Part shown: piece by piece, positions 1-8,988 of the stretch
Position numbering within the stretch: the first letter of the stretch is position 1
Layout of the letters: each line of letters opens with the position of its first letter
Assembly (NCBI GenBank): GCA_963725275.1
Contig: CAVRXS010000007.1
Span: forward strand, 496,001 to 560,000
Length of the DNA stretch: 64,000 nt
Direction: 5' to 3'
Source of the DNA: Bog-756 sp963725275
GTDB taxonomy: Bacteria > Actinomycetota > Acidimicrobiia > Acidimicrobiales > RAAP-2
Notes under the pieces: generated by a model
Told to the model about the DNA's origin: nothing
The model's input: only the letters and a program-made list of their open reading frames with translations
Databases searched by the model: none
Position numbers and translations under genes: made by a program

Positions 1-1455
1 CGGACGACGAGAACGTCGCAGCCCCGGCGTCGGGCATCGTGGCGTGTCGGGCGATGAGCGCGACCTGCGTCGCCGTCGATGGCCTCGCCGGGATCGTCGA
101 TCTGCAAATAACGGAACCCGAGGTACCAGTAGGGCTCGAATACCTGGGACCCGGAGCGCTGGGTATAGGAGAACGACAGATCGGTTCCCTGTGTGTTGTG
201 GGTGGTCGAGACGGACCCGTCGGGGTCGAGGGTGTAGCCCACGTGCAGGGGTACGACATGTCCGTCCACACCGTCGAGGAAGGACACCGTCGGCCTCCCG
301 GCATAGACCTTGCCGAAGTCGACCACAACAGAGCCGGTAGGGAGGATCCGAGTCGACGCCGGGCTCACATGGTGCTCGCTGATCCGGGTGCGCTGGGCGT
401 ACAAGTGGGTGAACGGCTCCGTGCCCACCGGGCCGATGACCGCCGCAGGTGACCACGTCCGGTCGTCGAAGTCGGCCTGGGACCACCCCGCCGGAGTGAG
501 ACGGGCATCGATCCACTCCACGAAATCGCCGCTGTCGTTGTTCCGCTGCGGTGCCGGCAACCACTCCGCCCGCCTGGTCCGCCAGGAGCCGTCTGATCGA
601 AGGGCGACCTGCTTGCCGTCGGTATAGTGCACCGCCACTTCGACGAGGAGGCCCGGGGCGGAGGTGGGGCGACCCCGGCCCGGCCCGTACCAGTGGTGCA
701 GGATGCCCACCGCGTTGTCGCGCCCGGCGATGAGTGCCGACGTGAGATCGGTTGCCTGGTAGTACTGCTCGTCGGGAAAGCAGAAGCTCGGGCCGGCATC
801 CAACCGGGCGCCGTTCACCCACAGCTGGTACTTGTGGGCGGCGGCCACGTAGGCCGTTGCCCGGGTGATGGTCCCGGCAGGCAGCGGCCGGGTCGTCCGC
901 AGGTAGGTGTACTCCTCCTCGCCCGGATCGGCGGGACCGGGTCGCAACCAGAGTGCGCTCCAGTCACCGGCGCGTCGTCCAGTCGTGAAGGTGGCCGTCG
1001 GGCCGGGCCCGCTCCACCGACCGGCCCTGTCCGCGGTCCGGACCGTCCATCGGTAACGGGTGTCAGCCGAGAGGGCCGGGCCTCCGTACGCGACGAATGC
1101 CTGCTGGCCCGACAGTAATTTCATCCGAGTCCCAGACGGTGGATGCGGACTCGTCGGGGCCGGAGACCATGATGCGATAGGCGGACTGGACAGCTCCTCG
1201 ACGGGCGTCGGCGACGCGCCAGGCGAACAGCACATCATCAGGGTCGACACCGACGGGATCGGTCACACCGGTGGTGGACAGGCCGGTCGGCGGACCCGGG
1301 GGACCCTGCGACGTCGACCCGTTCCCCTCGGCTGACGCGGTCACCGGTGCGGCTGCTTCGACCACGACATCGCCCACCACGCCCATGACGGCGAGAGTCG
1401 CCCCCGTCTTGATGCCGGTGGCGAGAAACGTGCGCCGGTCGATCCTGTCCATCAT
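1..1455 (-). CDS. alpha-L-rhamnosidase-like secreted protein, N-terminal part, frameshifted, truncated by window edge
   Basis: The protein starts MMDRIDRRTFLATG, a twin-arginine-like (RRTFLA) signal followed by a hydrophobic stretch, so export is likely. The ATG at 1455 or 1452 follows a G-rich stretch. The first frame is homologous up to WDSDEI near 1117. One base further on, a second frame resumes with FVAYGGPALSADTRYRW and stays open to position 1. That frame reads like the N-terminal domains of GH78 rhamnosidases: WSALWLR, KYQLWVNG, VVDFGKVYAGRP and WYLGFRYLQID. The catalytic domain would lie beyond the window. The one-base change around 1114-1119 (one extra base) is either a sequencing error or a real inactivating mutation. 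GH78 is the best guess; other sandwich-domain glycosidases remain possible. Confidence 0.7.
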
Positions 1456-1584
1456 CCCCCCCGTCGAGGTGACAGCGATCGTACAAGAGCCGCTCGTACC
1501 GGAGTGGCCGTCCGGGCGATCGACGGTGACGGGGTGCGCCAGGTCGACCTCCGTGGCGGCGGGCGCAATTGGGCAGGCGTTACC

Positions 1585-1624
1585 GGGCCCGGAGCTGGGT
1601 GGCGGAACCCAGCTCGACGGGCCC
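1585..1624. other. strong two-part hairpin between divergent genes
   Basis: GAGCTGGGT (1592-1600) pairs with ACCCAGCTC (1607-1615) across a 6-nt loop. The outer GGGCCCG (1585-1591) pairs with CGGGCCC (1618-1624) after a short bulge. GTTACC (1579-1584) and GGTAAC (1639-1644) could extend the stem. It lies between the divergent rhamnosidase-like and HTH genes and has no T-tract. It could be a terminator-like or regulatory RNA structure. Nothing else is recognised in 1456-1801. Confidence 0.4.
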
Positions 1625-1801
1625 GGCCAGCGGGCAAGGTAACGGTGCAACGGCAGGCTGCCGCAATTTGACCCGGGCCTGGTCCGGCAGCCTTCTTGCC
1701 CTGCTCGATGGCCAGCTACGATCGCCGCGCCCCGGCGCTGGCTGGTTGCTTTCTCAGTCCACCAGCGCGAACAGTAGAAAAGGGCGGATCCGAGGAGGCC
1801 C

Positions 1802-2152
1802 GTGGCGAGCACCGACTGGCTGTTGGAAGCGATCAAGCGAATCGAGCAATCCGGCGAAGAGGCGCAGAGAGCGATCGGCGAAGGGGTCGCGTCGATGGAT
1901 CGGGCACGGGAACAGCTGACGGCTGGTGTGGCCGTTTCAGAGATCGTGGATGAGCTCATCTCCAAAGGCGGTCGCGATGCCCGGCTGAGATCCTCCGCTG
2001 CGATCGACGCCTTCGAGCACGCTGTGATGCTGTACCGGGCCGGCCTGATCCGCGCCATGGTCGACGACGAGCAGTTGAGCTTCACCGATGTCGGCCGTCG
2101 TCTCGGTGTGTCGCGCCAGATGGTTGCCCGGTTGTACCGCTACGACGAGTAA
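1802..2152 (+). CDS. small protein with C-terminal helix-turn-helix
   Basis: A 116-residue protein starts at GTG, with a GAGGAGG ribosome binding site about 6 bases upstream. The N-terminal 90 residues are predicted mostly helical and charged. The C-terminus (FTDVGRRLGVSRQMVARL, about residues 93-111) has the pattern of a sigma-70 region 4 or MerR/AraC-type recognition helix-turn-helix, so DNA binding is likely. It stands alone, divergent from the rhamnosidase-like gene. No ligand domain is recognisable. The target is unknown and could be the neighbouring sugar genes. Confidence 0.7.
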   Translation: MASTDWLLEAIKRIEQSGEEAQRAIGEGVASMDRAREQLTAGVAVSEIVDELISKGGRDARLRSSAAIDAFEHAVMLYRAGLIRAMVDDEQLSFTDVGRRLGVSRQMVARLYRYDE

Positions 2153-2779
2153 ATGGACTCCATGAACACTGACCCGGTCCCACCTCTCTAGCGCCGGGGT
2201 GATCGCCCCGTCGACGCCATCGGCAGGCCAGTCGATATCGCCCTGCGCAACGACAACGGTGGCGACGAGCGGTGGATGCTCTCGGGCATCTCCGACAGCC
2301 CAAGGACTCAGGACCTTTACTGAGCCCGACAAACTTCCCACTGGAACTGGTGTTGATCTGGCGTCGAACTCGAAGCCGTCGATGCGCCTGGACGGCGATG
2401 GCCATCTTGTCGTCTCGTGACCCGGCAAACGCCCCGAGCAGGCGCACGCTCACGCTGCGTGATGCACAGACACCTCTGACAACGCACGACATTCGCGGCA
2501 TGAACCGATGAGCCGAGGACGTTTGAGCAGCATGTTCAGTCGAGCCGTTGAGGGAACGGAGATGCGTCGTTGGCAATGGTGCTCCCCAGATTTGGCGATG
2601 GTGCACGCGAATGCACCGGTGTATGGTCACGTCCACGGACAAATGTCCGCGAGGGACTCGGGGCGCTGGCGGGTTGCGACTTCCGCCGTACTGGGGATTG
2701 TGGGTCATACCCACGCGCGGTTTCGGCAGGGGCGTTGACCACCGGCGAACCACGACGACACACCGGAGGAGAAAACGGT
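2153..2779. other. intergenic stretch, no gene recognised
   Basis: There are only short ORFs without ribosome binding sites or recognisable motifs. The last 100 bases form the leader of the secreted protein gene that begins near 2780, including its GGAGGAG ribosome binding site at 2765-2771. A short plus-strand frame around 2200-2323 reads protein-like but has no start and no known match, so it may be a gene remnant. Confidence 0.4.
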
Positions 2780-3690
2780 ACGAACAAGCAGTTGAAGAAA
2801 TGGGGCCTGCGTGGCTCGGTTGTTGGGATGTTGGCATTGGTGACTTCAGTCGGGCTCGGAATGGCCGTCAGCTCGGCCGCTCCGCGTCCCCAGGCAGCGG
2901 TCAGGAATGCCCTCCCAGATGTCGGTAACTTTTCCAACACCCTCGCAGTCAACACGACCGGGTGGTGCGCGTTCAGCATCTGTAACGGGGTCCAGAGTCC
3001 CACTACCTACGGTACGATCGACATAGTGCCCTCGACGTTCTCCAACTACGGGGGGTACGCGCCGAAGGTCAAAGGACCAAGCGGCCAGACGGCCTCGTAC
3101 GCTCGTGTTTCGGGCGCCGGTGACTCTTCTCTGGGGTGCCTCACCCAACCGGGCAATGTCTCCGCGCCTGGCAACGAGAACTGCAGCGGGCCCTACACCC
3201 TGTTCGGAAATGATCACGCAGCCACCGTCTTCTCGACGAACGGGTTCACGACGTCGATCAAGATCGAACTGAACAAAGCATGGGCAAACGCCAACCCGGG
3301 CCAGGTAGTCGACTGGGACGTGGCGCTCAACAGCAATACGGATGCCTACCTCGAGGACTTCGCCTTCAACCTGTGCTCGACCACGGCAGGCGGTGGCGGC
3401 TGGTACGTCAGCACCAGCAACGGTGCCGGTGGATGCAGCACAGGTCCCGCTGAGATCACAACGGTGGCTGGTATACCTTCAACACGAACTTCCGCACGGT
3501 GGGTTCAGATGTCGCCGTGACCTACTCGATCACCAATCCAGTGGGCCACGCGGTTGCCGGCTTCCCCATCAGCAACGTGGATTCCGGACATGCAACGTCG
3601 ACGGTGGGTGGACCTGACTACGGTTGGCTGCCTGACGAAGACGCTCTTGGGCTCCCGATCGCCAAGTCGTCCCTGACGCTCAACACCTGA
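2780..3690 (+). CDS. secreted protein of unknown function, apparent frameshift and ACG start
   Basis: A good ribosome binding site (GGAGGAG, 2765-2771) is followed 8 bases later by ACG, then codons for NKQLKKWGLRGS. This is the charged start of a Sec signal peptide with a hydrophobic core (VVGMLALVTSVGLGMAV) and an A-x-A-like cleavage region. The next in-frame candidate (TTG, 2792) lies too far from the ribosome binding site. The mature part is Asn/Thr/Gly/Ser-rich with several Cys and looks like an extracellular beta domain. The frame breaks near 3455. Restoring one missing A gives NGGWYTFNTNFRTVGSD, which continues to the stop at 3690. Family not recognised. Both the ACG start and the frame break could be base-call errors. 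Confidence 0.6.
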
Positions 3691-3707
3691 GCTGAACCCT
3701 GACGACA

Positions 3708-3767
3708 GCGGGCAACTCATCTCTGGTCCCCGGATCCTGCGATCCTGTCCAGGGGTGAGTTGCCCGC
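3708..3767. terminator. 12-bp perfect inverted repeat after the secreted protein gene
   Basis: GCGGGCAACTCA (3708-3719) and TGAGTTGCCCGC (3756-3767) are perfect inverted copies. A second small stem, GGATC/GATCC, lies in the loop. It sits 17 bases after the stop codon of the secreted protein gene and before the convergent protease gene. No T-tract follows, so it is a probable but unproven bidirectional terminator. Confidence 0.5.
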
Positions 3768-3928
3768 GTCGGCGGTGCCTGCTCACCGAAGGGGTGAAGG
3801 GCAGATAGTGAACACGACGACGGCAGGAGCGGGGAACGAGTCGGGTTCTGCCGTGACCATGGGTGGCCGGACCAGCGTCAATCGCTCGGCCTTCAGCCAG
3901 CAGCGAAGTCCGGGTCATCTGACAGTGG

Positions 3929-4954
3929 CTACTGCGACAGTCGTATCTGACCAGTCGTGTCGTCGTAGGTAATGGTGAAGTCGTAGAAGGCTTGCACGCC
4001 GGTATTGACGAAGCCCCCTCGACCCGTCTTCACCGTCACGAGGTCTGCCGACTTGGTGGCACCGGCTCGAAAGGTCCAGAACGGCTTCTCGGCTCCGCTG
4101 AGAGTGACCGCGACAGGTGTGCCATCCACGACGTGATCGGTTCCGGTGATCGTCGGCGCGTGATCCAATGCCGGACCGGAAATCTGCATGGTGTAGGTCC
4201 CTGAGTCGAACAGTCCACGCACGCACTCGTTGCTCTGGCCCACGCGAAGACAGAGCGGCAGGCTGGAGTCTGCCCAAAGGGCGCCATCGGGCGAAGATCC
4301 GACGTGTCTCATTTGGATGTCGGTAGCGGACCGTGCGGCGGGGAGTTGCGCTCCCAGTGTGAGTGTCCCCGACCTGCCAGCCAAGTGGAGGCTCCACGTC
4401 GGTCCGAGAAGTCCGGGCATGCCCAGAATCGGGCTCGTAATCCCGCCGCCGCTCGACTGAGTCCCGATGCCCAGGATCCCATAGGTGCCCGACTGCTCAA
4501 ATCCGGGAATGCCGCCAGAGGCAGGACACCGGGGCTTCGTGGGGATACAGAACGCTTGTTTGACATAAGCAAACGTCACTGGCGTCTTGGTCGCATACGA
4601 ACCGATCGTGACGATCGCGCTGGCCACGACGCCAGTGAACCTGTGACCTCCCGAATACGTGATGTCCGAGCGGTCGGAGGTGAGAGTAACGCCAGAACCA
4701 GTCCCCGTGTTGACCGCTGTGTCGAAAATGTGGAGTCCTGATGAGCCGGTATCGAGAAGGACCGGAACGGGCTTTGAGTCGCCGACGCGCACTTCCACGG
4801 TGGGACGCGCTCCCTGAGAGGTTCCCTGGCCGTCCAACACGGTGACGGGCACTGTGGCCGGCGGTCGTGCATTTGCGGAAGCCGCTGGCATTCCGCTGAG
4901 CCCACCGAGCGTCATCAACCCGACGATGGCCATGCCGACCGGGATAGTGAACAC
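3929..4954 (-). CDS. secreted pepsin-like aspartic protease
   Basis: GTG at 4954 follows AAAGG by about 8 bases and opens a signal peptide (TIPVGMAIVGLMTLGG, then small residues to ASANA). The mature chain has two lobes, each with a catalytic Asp motif: VPVLLDTGSSGLHIF in the first and LFDSGTYTMQI in the second. This matches the bilobal DTG...DSG pattern of pepsin (A1) or DUF3443-like proteins. It is about 341 residues, near pepsin size. Cys pairs (FCIPTKPRC, LCLRVGQSNEC) suggest disulphides. Such proteins are uncommon in bacteria and some act as binding proteins rather than proteases. No propeptide is evident. It stands alone and converges on the upstream secreted protein gene. Confidence 0.7.
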   Translation of the reverse strand: MFTIPVGMAIVGLMTLGGLSGMPAASANARPPATVPVTVLDGQGTSQGARPTVEVRVGDSKPVPVLLDTGSSGLHIFDTAVNTGTGSGVTLTSDRSDITYSGGHRFTGVVASAIVTIGSYATKTPVTFAYVKQAFCIPTKPRCPASGGIPGFEQSGTYGILGIGTQSSGGGITSPILGMPGLLGPTWSLHLAGRSGTLTLGAQLPAARSATDIQMRHVGSSPDGALWADSSLPLCLRVGQSNECVRGLFDSGTYTMQISGPALDHAPTITGTDHVVDGTPVAVTLSGAEKPFWTFRAGATKSADLVTVKTGRGGFVNTGVQAFYDFTITYDDTTGQIRLSQ

Positions 4955-6042
4955 GGAGGGACCTTTCGCTCTGTCGATACCGACCAGTGAATCATTTTCT
5001 CGTGCGGTTGCACCTATGGAACTGTGATGGTTCTGTGGGGGGGATCTCCTTCGGCCCACGCCTCGCCCGGGCCTCATGCCAGGACACGCCCGGGTGGGAT
5101 CAGTACAAACCCGTTGGCTTGCACTTGCCGGATGACGGGCAAGCCTACGAAGTCGGCGGAAGGCGGCGTCGGCCTCCGAACGAAAGGGCCAGGCCCGGAG
5201 CAAGCGTGACGGTTGGCGACGGGGACCCCTGCCTCTACGGGCACTGGCTCTCTGAGAACCAGTCTGGCGGGGCAACCGCGGGTTACCGCAAGGGGTCGCC
5301 AGGGGACCGTGGCCAGGGCCTGATCGATGAACCTCGGGAATGTTCCGGTGCCCAGCCAGCGAGTCCGCCGAATCCCAGGCAGATCACGTCGTTGCCGTTC
5401 ATGACGAGGCCAAACAGTAGGCGCCACTGATCCCGCTGATTGAGCGGAACCAACCGGGGGATGCTTTGGTCGCCACGGCGACAACGCCACGGGTCGACTG
5501 TTGCCGTATCCAGTCGCGCCGTTGTGTTTGTCTGTAAGGAGGAACAGCCGTTGCGCTTCGTCTGAAGCGTGTCAAAGACTGCGGCAGGTTGTTGGGATCA
5601 GATGAGGGGCACGGAGCGTCCCGTGATCCCGACGCTCTGCGTGAACGCGGCCACCGCCATGTCGCCGTTGAGGTGTCGTCGGGGTGATCGAACATCCCTC
5701 GCAGCACGTCTGCGCGGTGCTGGACAGGTTGGGTGCCGGCCCCAGGGAACAGGTTTCCGTCTTGCGTACCCGGGTAAAGAGAAGGGCCAGGCCCGGAGCG
5801 GGGAGGTGGGCGGGTGCCCTGCTCCGGGTCTGGCTCTCCCGATAGCAATCCTCGGGGCAGCCAGGGTTGTACGCAAGCCGCTATGCCCGTTTCCCTGGCC
5901 GGGGAAACATCCACGGCGGTGGCGCGATGTGTGCACCTCGTCCGCCAGCGATATCAGCGTGATGACCTGCGCCCACAGGGAGTCGGTACCGGCCTTGGAA
6001 CAGACAGGTCACACGACACCGGGTGTGGACCGCTTGCAACCC
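4955..6042. other. 1.1-kb stretch without an intact gene; possible gene remnants
   Basis: No ORF here has both a start site and a recognisable family. On the minus strand, 5350-5590 reads protein-like in two overlapping frames (EAQRLFLLTDKHNGATGYG and, in the other, QWRLLFGLVMNGNDVICLG), as a decayed gene would. AGGGCCAGGCCCGGAGC occurs twice in direct orientation (near 5186 and 5784). Each copy can pair with downstream sequence into a long GC-rich hairpin; the second copy is followed by GCTCCGGGTCTGGCTC. Confidence 0.35.
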
Positions 6043-7137
6043 TTAGCCAGGTAGTGGGTGAGACTGGAAGAACGCCCACATCAGCTGGTCAGCGTTGATG
6101 GCGAGCGTTGTCGGACCCAGGGCCGAGCGGACCGATGGCAGAGTCATCAACTGGCTGCCCGGCCACGTGTGTCCGTCGCCATCCTCGCGGTAGAGCTCCA
6201 CGGTGTCGTGGTCCGGGCACCGGTAGGCAATTAGCGTCACACCCGTTGCGGCCTTCGACACCGTCGGATGCAGAGTGCAGTGATTGCGGCCCGCCCAACG
6301 AGCGAGCTCGGTCGGGATCGGGGCCGTGAGTGGCGCGATCCCAATAAGGGCTGGCGTACCGAGTAGCGGGCCGAATGTGCCCTTTCCGTCAGGTGCTTCC
6401 AGTGTCTTGACCTCGGGAGTAACACCGCCGTTGTAGGGGACGAGGGGGTCGGCCGTTCCGTGGAAGGCGATCACGGGGACAGGGCGTTCGGGGTGACAGT
6501 TCGCGGGGGCTTGAATGCCCGAGACCGTGGCTACTGCGGCGAGGCGATCGCCAAGTTCACAGACCATGGACGACGTCATAAACGCCCCGTTCGAATAACC
6601 AGTCGTGTAGACACGGCGAAGATCGACGCATCGGGTGGCCTCGATGTGGTCGATCAGAGCGACAATGAATGCCCGATCCGTGCTGTCGGGCGCGTCGTTC
6701 CAGTGCGGCACCGTGTACTGAATCTGTGGTGTCACGGTGATGAAGCCGTACGCCTTGCCGTATGCGCCGAGGCCAGAGATCAGATCCTGCGACGCCGCGG
6801 TCTCGAGGTATCCGTGGAGATCGAAGACCAACGGAAGTGGGCGACTCGGCGTCCCTGCTGCTGGACCGTCGATGAGATAGGAGCCGGACTCCCCCACCGC
6901 TTCGAACGAGACCGTCGTCGTCCCCGGCTGCGCGGCGGTCCGGGACGTCTGGCCGGATGCAGCCGAGCATCCAGCCGACGGGTTGACCTCCGTGGCTGAG
7001 ACCGCAGTGCTCGCAGAACGCGAACCGGTAGGCGAGGACGAGCACGCGCTCAACAACAATCCGAGCAGCACCCAAACTCCTGCCAGACCTGATACAGAAG
7101 CCCTGTGTCGGCGACCGCGATGACCCGGTTTTTGCAC
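6043..7137 (-). CDS. lipoprotein esterase of the PHB depolymerase / LpqC family
   Basis: It is a 364-residue alpha/beta hydrolase. The start region has basic residues and then a lipobox, LLSACSSS, so the mature protein is membrane-anchored outside the cell. The catalytic triad is visible: nucleophile GYSNGAFM, Asp in FHGTADPLVPY and His in DGDGHTWPG. An HGYLE oxyanion region lies near residue 107. These are the marks of the polyhydroxybutyrate depolymerase / feruloyl esterase group (COG3509), which cut ester bonds in polymers or acetylated and feruloylated glycans. The start is GTG at 7137. The substrate is unknown; the neighbouring glycosidases make a polysaccharide ester plausible. Confidence 0.85.
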   Translation of the reverse strand: MQKPGHRGRRHRASVSGLAGVWVLLGLLLSACSSSPTGSRSASTAVSATEVNPSAGCSAASGQTSRTAAQPGTTTVSFEAVGESGSYLIDGPAAGTPSRPLPLVFDLHGYLETAASQDLISGLGAYGKAYGFITVTPQIQYTVPHWNDAPDSTDRAFIVALIDHIEATRCVDLRRVYTTGYSNGAFMTSSMVCELGDRLAAVATVSGIQAPANCHPERPVPVIAFHGTADPLVPYNGGVTPEVKTLEAPDGKGTFGPLLGTPALIGIAPLTAPIPTELARWAGRNHCTLHPTVSKAATGVTLIAYRCPDHDTVELYREDGDGHTWPGSQLMTLPSVRSALGPTTLAINADQLMWAFFQSHPLPG

Positions 7138-7262
7138 GGCGGGACCCTATCAGCGGACAGTTATCGCCACGGCCCTACAAATCCCCGAGTCGGGCGGTGC
7201 GGTGATGAGTGGCTGGGTGCGATCGAGAAATCCCGAGTAGTCATCCTCTATGGTTGCTTCCC

Positions 7263-8354
7263 GTGCCTACCTCCATCCCGATCGAACGACCTGTGAGAGT
7301 AGCGATGGTCGGTATCGGCAGGATCTTCGAGCTGACATCCCGGGCCTACATGAGTAGCCCGGATGCCGAAGTTGTTGCTCTCTGTGACCGTTCCGCTGAC
7401 CGGCTCGACGACATAGCAGAAAGCTTCCCCGACGCAGAACGATTCTCCAGTCTTGACCAGCTCTTGAAGGCGGACTTGGAACTCGACATGGTCGAGATCG
7501 GCGTCCCAAGCCCGCTGCACTGCGAGGTCGCCTGCCAAGTGCTCGACGCCGGTCACCACGTCAACCTGCAAAAACCCATGGCCGGCTCCCTTGCGGAGGC
7601 CGATCGGATGATCGCCGCCGCCCGGGGCTCAGGCGCCGTGCTGAGAGTGATGGAGCCCTACCTGTTCTTCGAGCCGCTCCAAGTCCTCAAGGAGATCGTC
7701 GAGTCCGGCGAGATCGGCGACGTGGCCGGCTTCTCCATGAAGATGGTGGGGACCGGAAAGGGTGGCTGGCACGTGCCCTGGTCGACGATGCAGTGGCAGC
7801 TCCGCCAGATGGAAGAGCAAGACCTCGGAATTTTGGTCTTCGATGACGGGTGGCACAAGTTCTCGGTCGCGCGATGGCTGTTCGGTCCGGTTACCGATGT
7901 TATGGCGTGGGTGGGTCATAACGAATTGGGACCGGGCGTCATCATCGACGCTCCCTCGACGATCATGTGGAACCATACAAATGGGATCAGGGGCGTCTTC
8001 GATATCACGCTCGCTCCGGACACCTACATGCGCTCGGACTACTACTCCAGCGACGAGCGCTTCGAGGTGACTGGCACGAAGGGATTCGTGCGAGTCAACC
8101 ACTGCACCTCCTATGGGCTCCAGCAACCGGTCCTCGAGGTGTACAAGGACGGCCTCGTACGCTCCTATCACGACCTCGATGATGACTGGGCCTCTGGGTT
8201 CGTTGGCCAGACGGAGCACTATCTGCGGTGGCTGCGAACTGGTAAGGGTCCGCTCTACCTCGACGCCGAGTGGTCTCGGGAGATCCTCGCCTTTGTTCTC
8301 GGTGCCATCGAGTCGTCGCGGCAGAACGCACCGGTCCAGCTCATCGCGCGGTGA
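7263..8354 (+). CDS. Gfo/Idh/MocA family NAD(P)-dependent oxidoreductase
   Basis: The N-terminus has the Rossmann motif RVAMVGIGRIFE, then DAEVVALCDR, and the family signature LQKPMAGSLAEAD, which resembles the conserved EKP motif but with Gln. The C-terminal part has the mixed sheet domain with WHKFSVARWL (usual DxxxH region) and GTKGFVRVN. These enzymes oxidise or reduce sugars, inositols or nucleotide sugars with NAD(P). The start is uncertain: GTG 7263 and GTG 7293 are both possible and neither has a clear ribosome binding site. It follows the divergent esterase gene and lies near glycosidases, consistent with sugar catabolism. The substrate cannot be told. Confidence 0.85.
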   Translation: MPTSIPIERPVRVAMVGIGRIFELTSRAYMSSPDAEVVALCDRSADRLDDIAESFPDAERFSSLDQLLKADLELDMVEIGVPSPLHCEVACQVLDAGHHVNLQKPMAGSLAEADRMIAAARGSGAVLRVMEPYLFFEPLQVLKEIVESGEIGDVAGFSMKMVGTGKGGWHVPWSTMQWQLRQMEEQDLGILVFDDGWHKFSVARWLFGPVTDVMAWVGHNELGPGVIIDAPSTIMWNHTNGIRGVFDITLAPDTYMRSDYYSSDERFEVTGTKGFVRVNHCTSYGLQQPVLEVYKDGLVRSYHDLDDDWASGFVGQTEHYLRWLRTGKGPLYLDAEWSREILAFVLGAIESSRQNAPVQLIAR

Positions 8355-8988
8355 AGGTGCCTTGATGACGGAAGCACTGCTGCTTCAACCGCAGTGTCGG
8401 CGAGACGTAAGCACCCTTCAGCTCACTTCGCCGTTTGGTGCACCGAGTGGGCTGCTCGAACCGTGACCGACGAGAGCCGGACGAACGGTCATCACCGCGC
8501 ACGCCAGATCGATTGCGACTCGCCCACATCATTCGCTGGTCACATTTCCGAAAAGACCCTGAAGGACGCTCGGTACCGGCGCCACGTTCCGCACCCGTAG
8601 CGCTACGGAGAGCGGTCGCCAGGTCCGTCGTGAGTTGCCTTTCCTTCGTACCCGGTCTGCCGACCCGGTCTCATCCTCAGTAAGAGGGACGCCCTGATCG
8701 AGTCTCCTTTGCATTTACGTCACAGGGCGCTTTCGATCTTGTTCATGCGCGACGCTCCCCATTGGAGCAGCGGTTGGCTCCCAACCGCTGGCCACCGGCC
8801 GTGTTGCCCACCGGCAACCACCACCTGGTCACATTGGCCGAGGTGAGGCAGGCTGGGAGGGAGGGGCCTCTAGCGTCGGCGCCAGTTGCGGGTGTAGGTT
8901 CGCTGGATTGCGGGATGGGCAGCCAAGGGGTGGACACCCTTCGGAACGGTCCAGGCAGGGGACGCTGCCTGACGATTGGGGGGCCACA
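8355..8988. other. intergenic stretch with one perfect hairpin
   Basis: No gene is recognised. CAGCGGTTGG (8768-8777) and CCAACCGCTG (8781-8790) form a perfect 10-bp stem with a 3-base loop, about 200 bases before the beta-propeller gene. This fits a terminator for the upstream oxidoreductase or a leader structure. The remainder shows only short ORFs without support. Confidence 0.45.
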
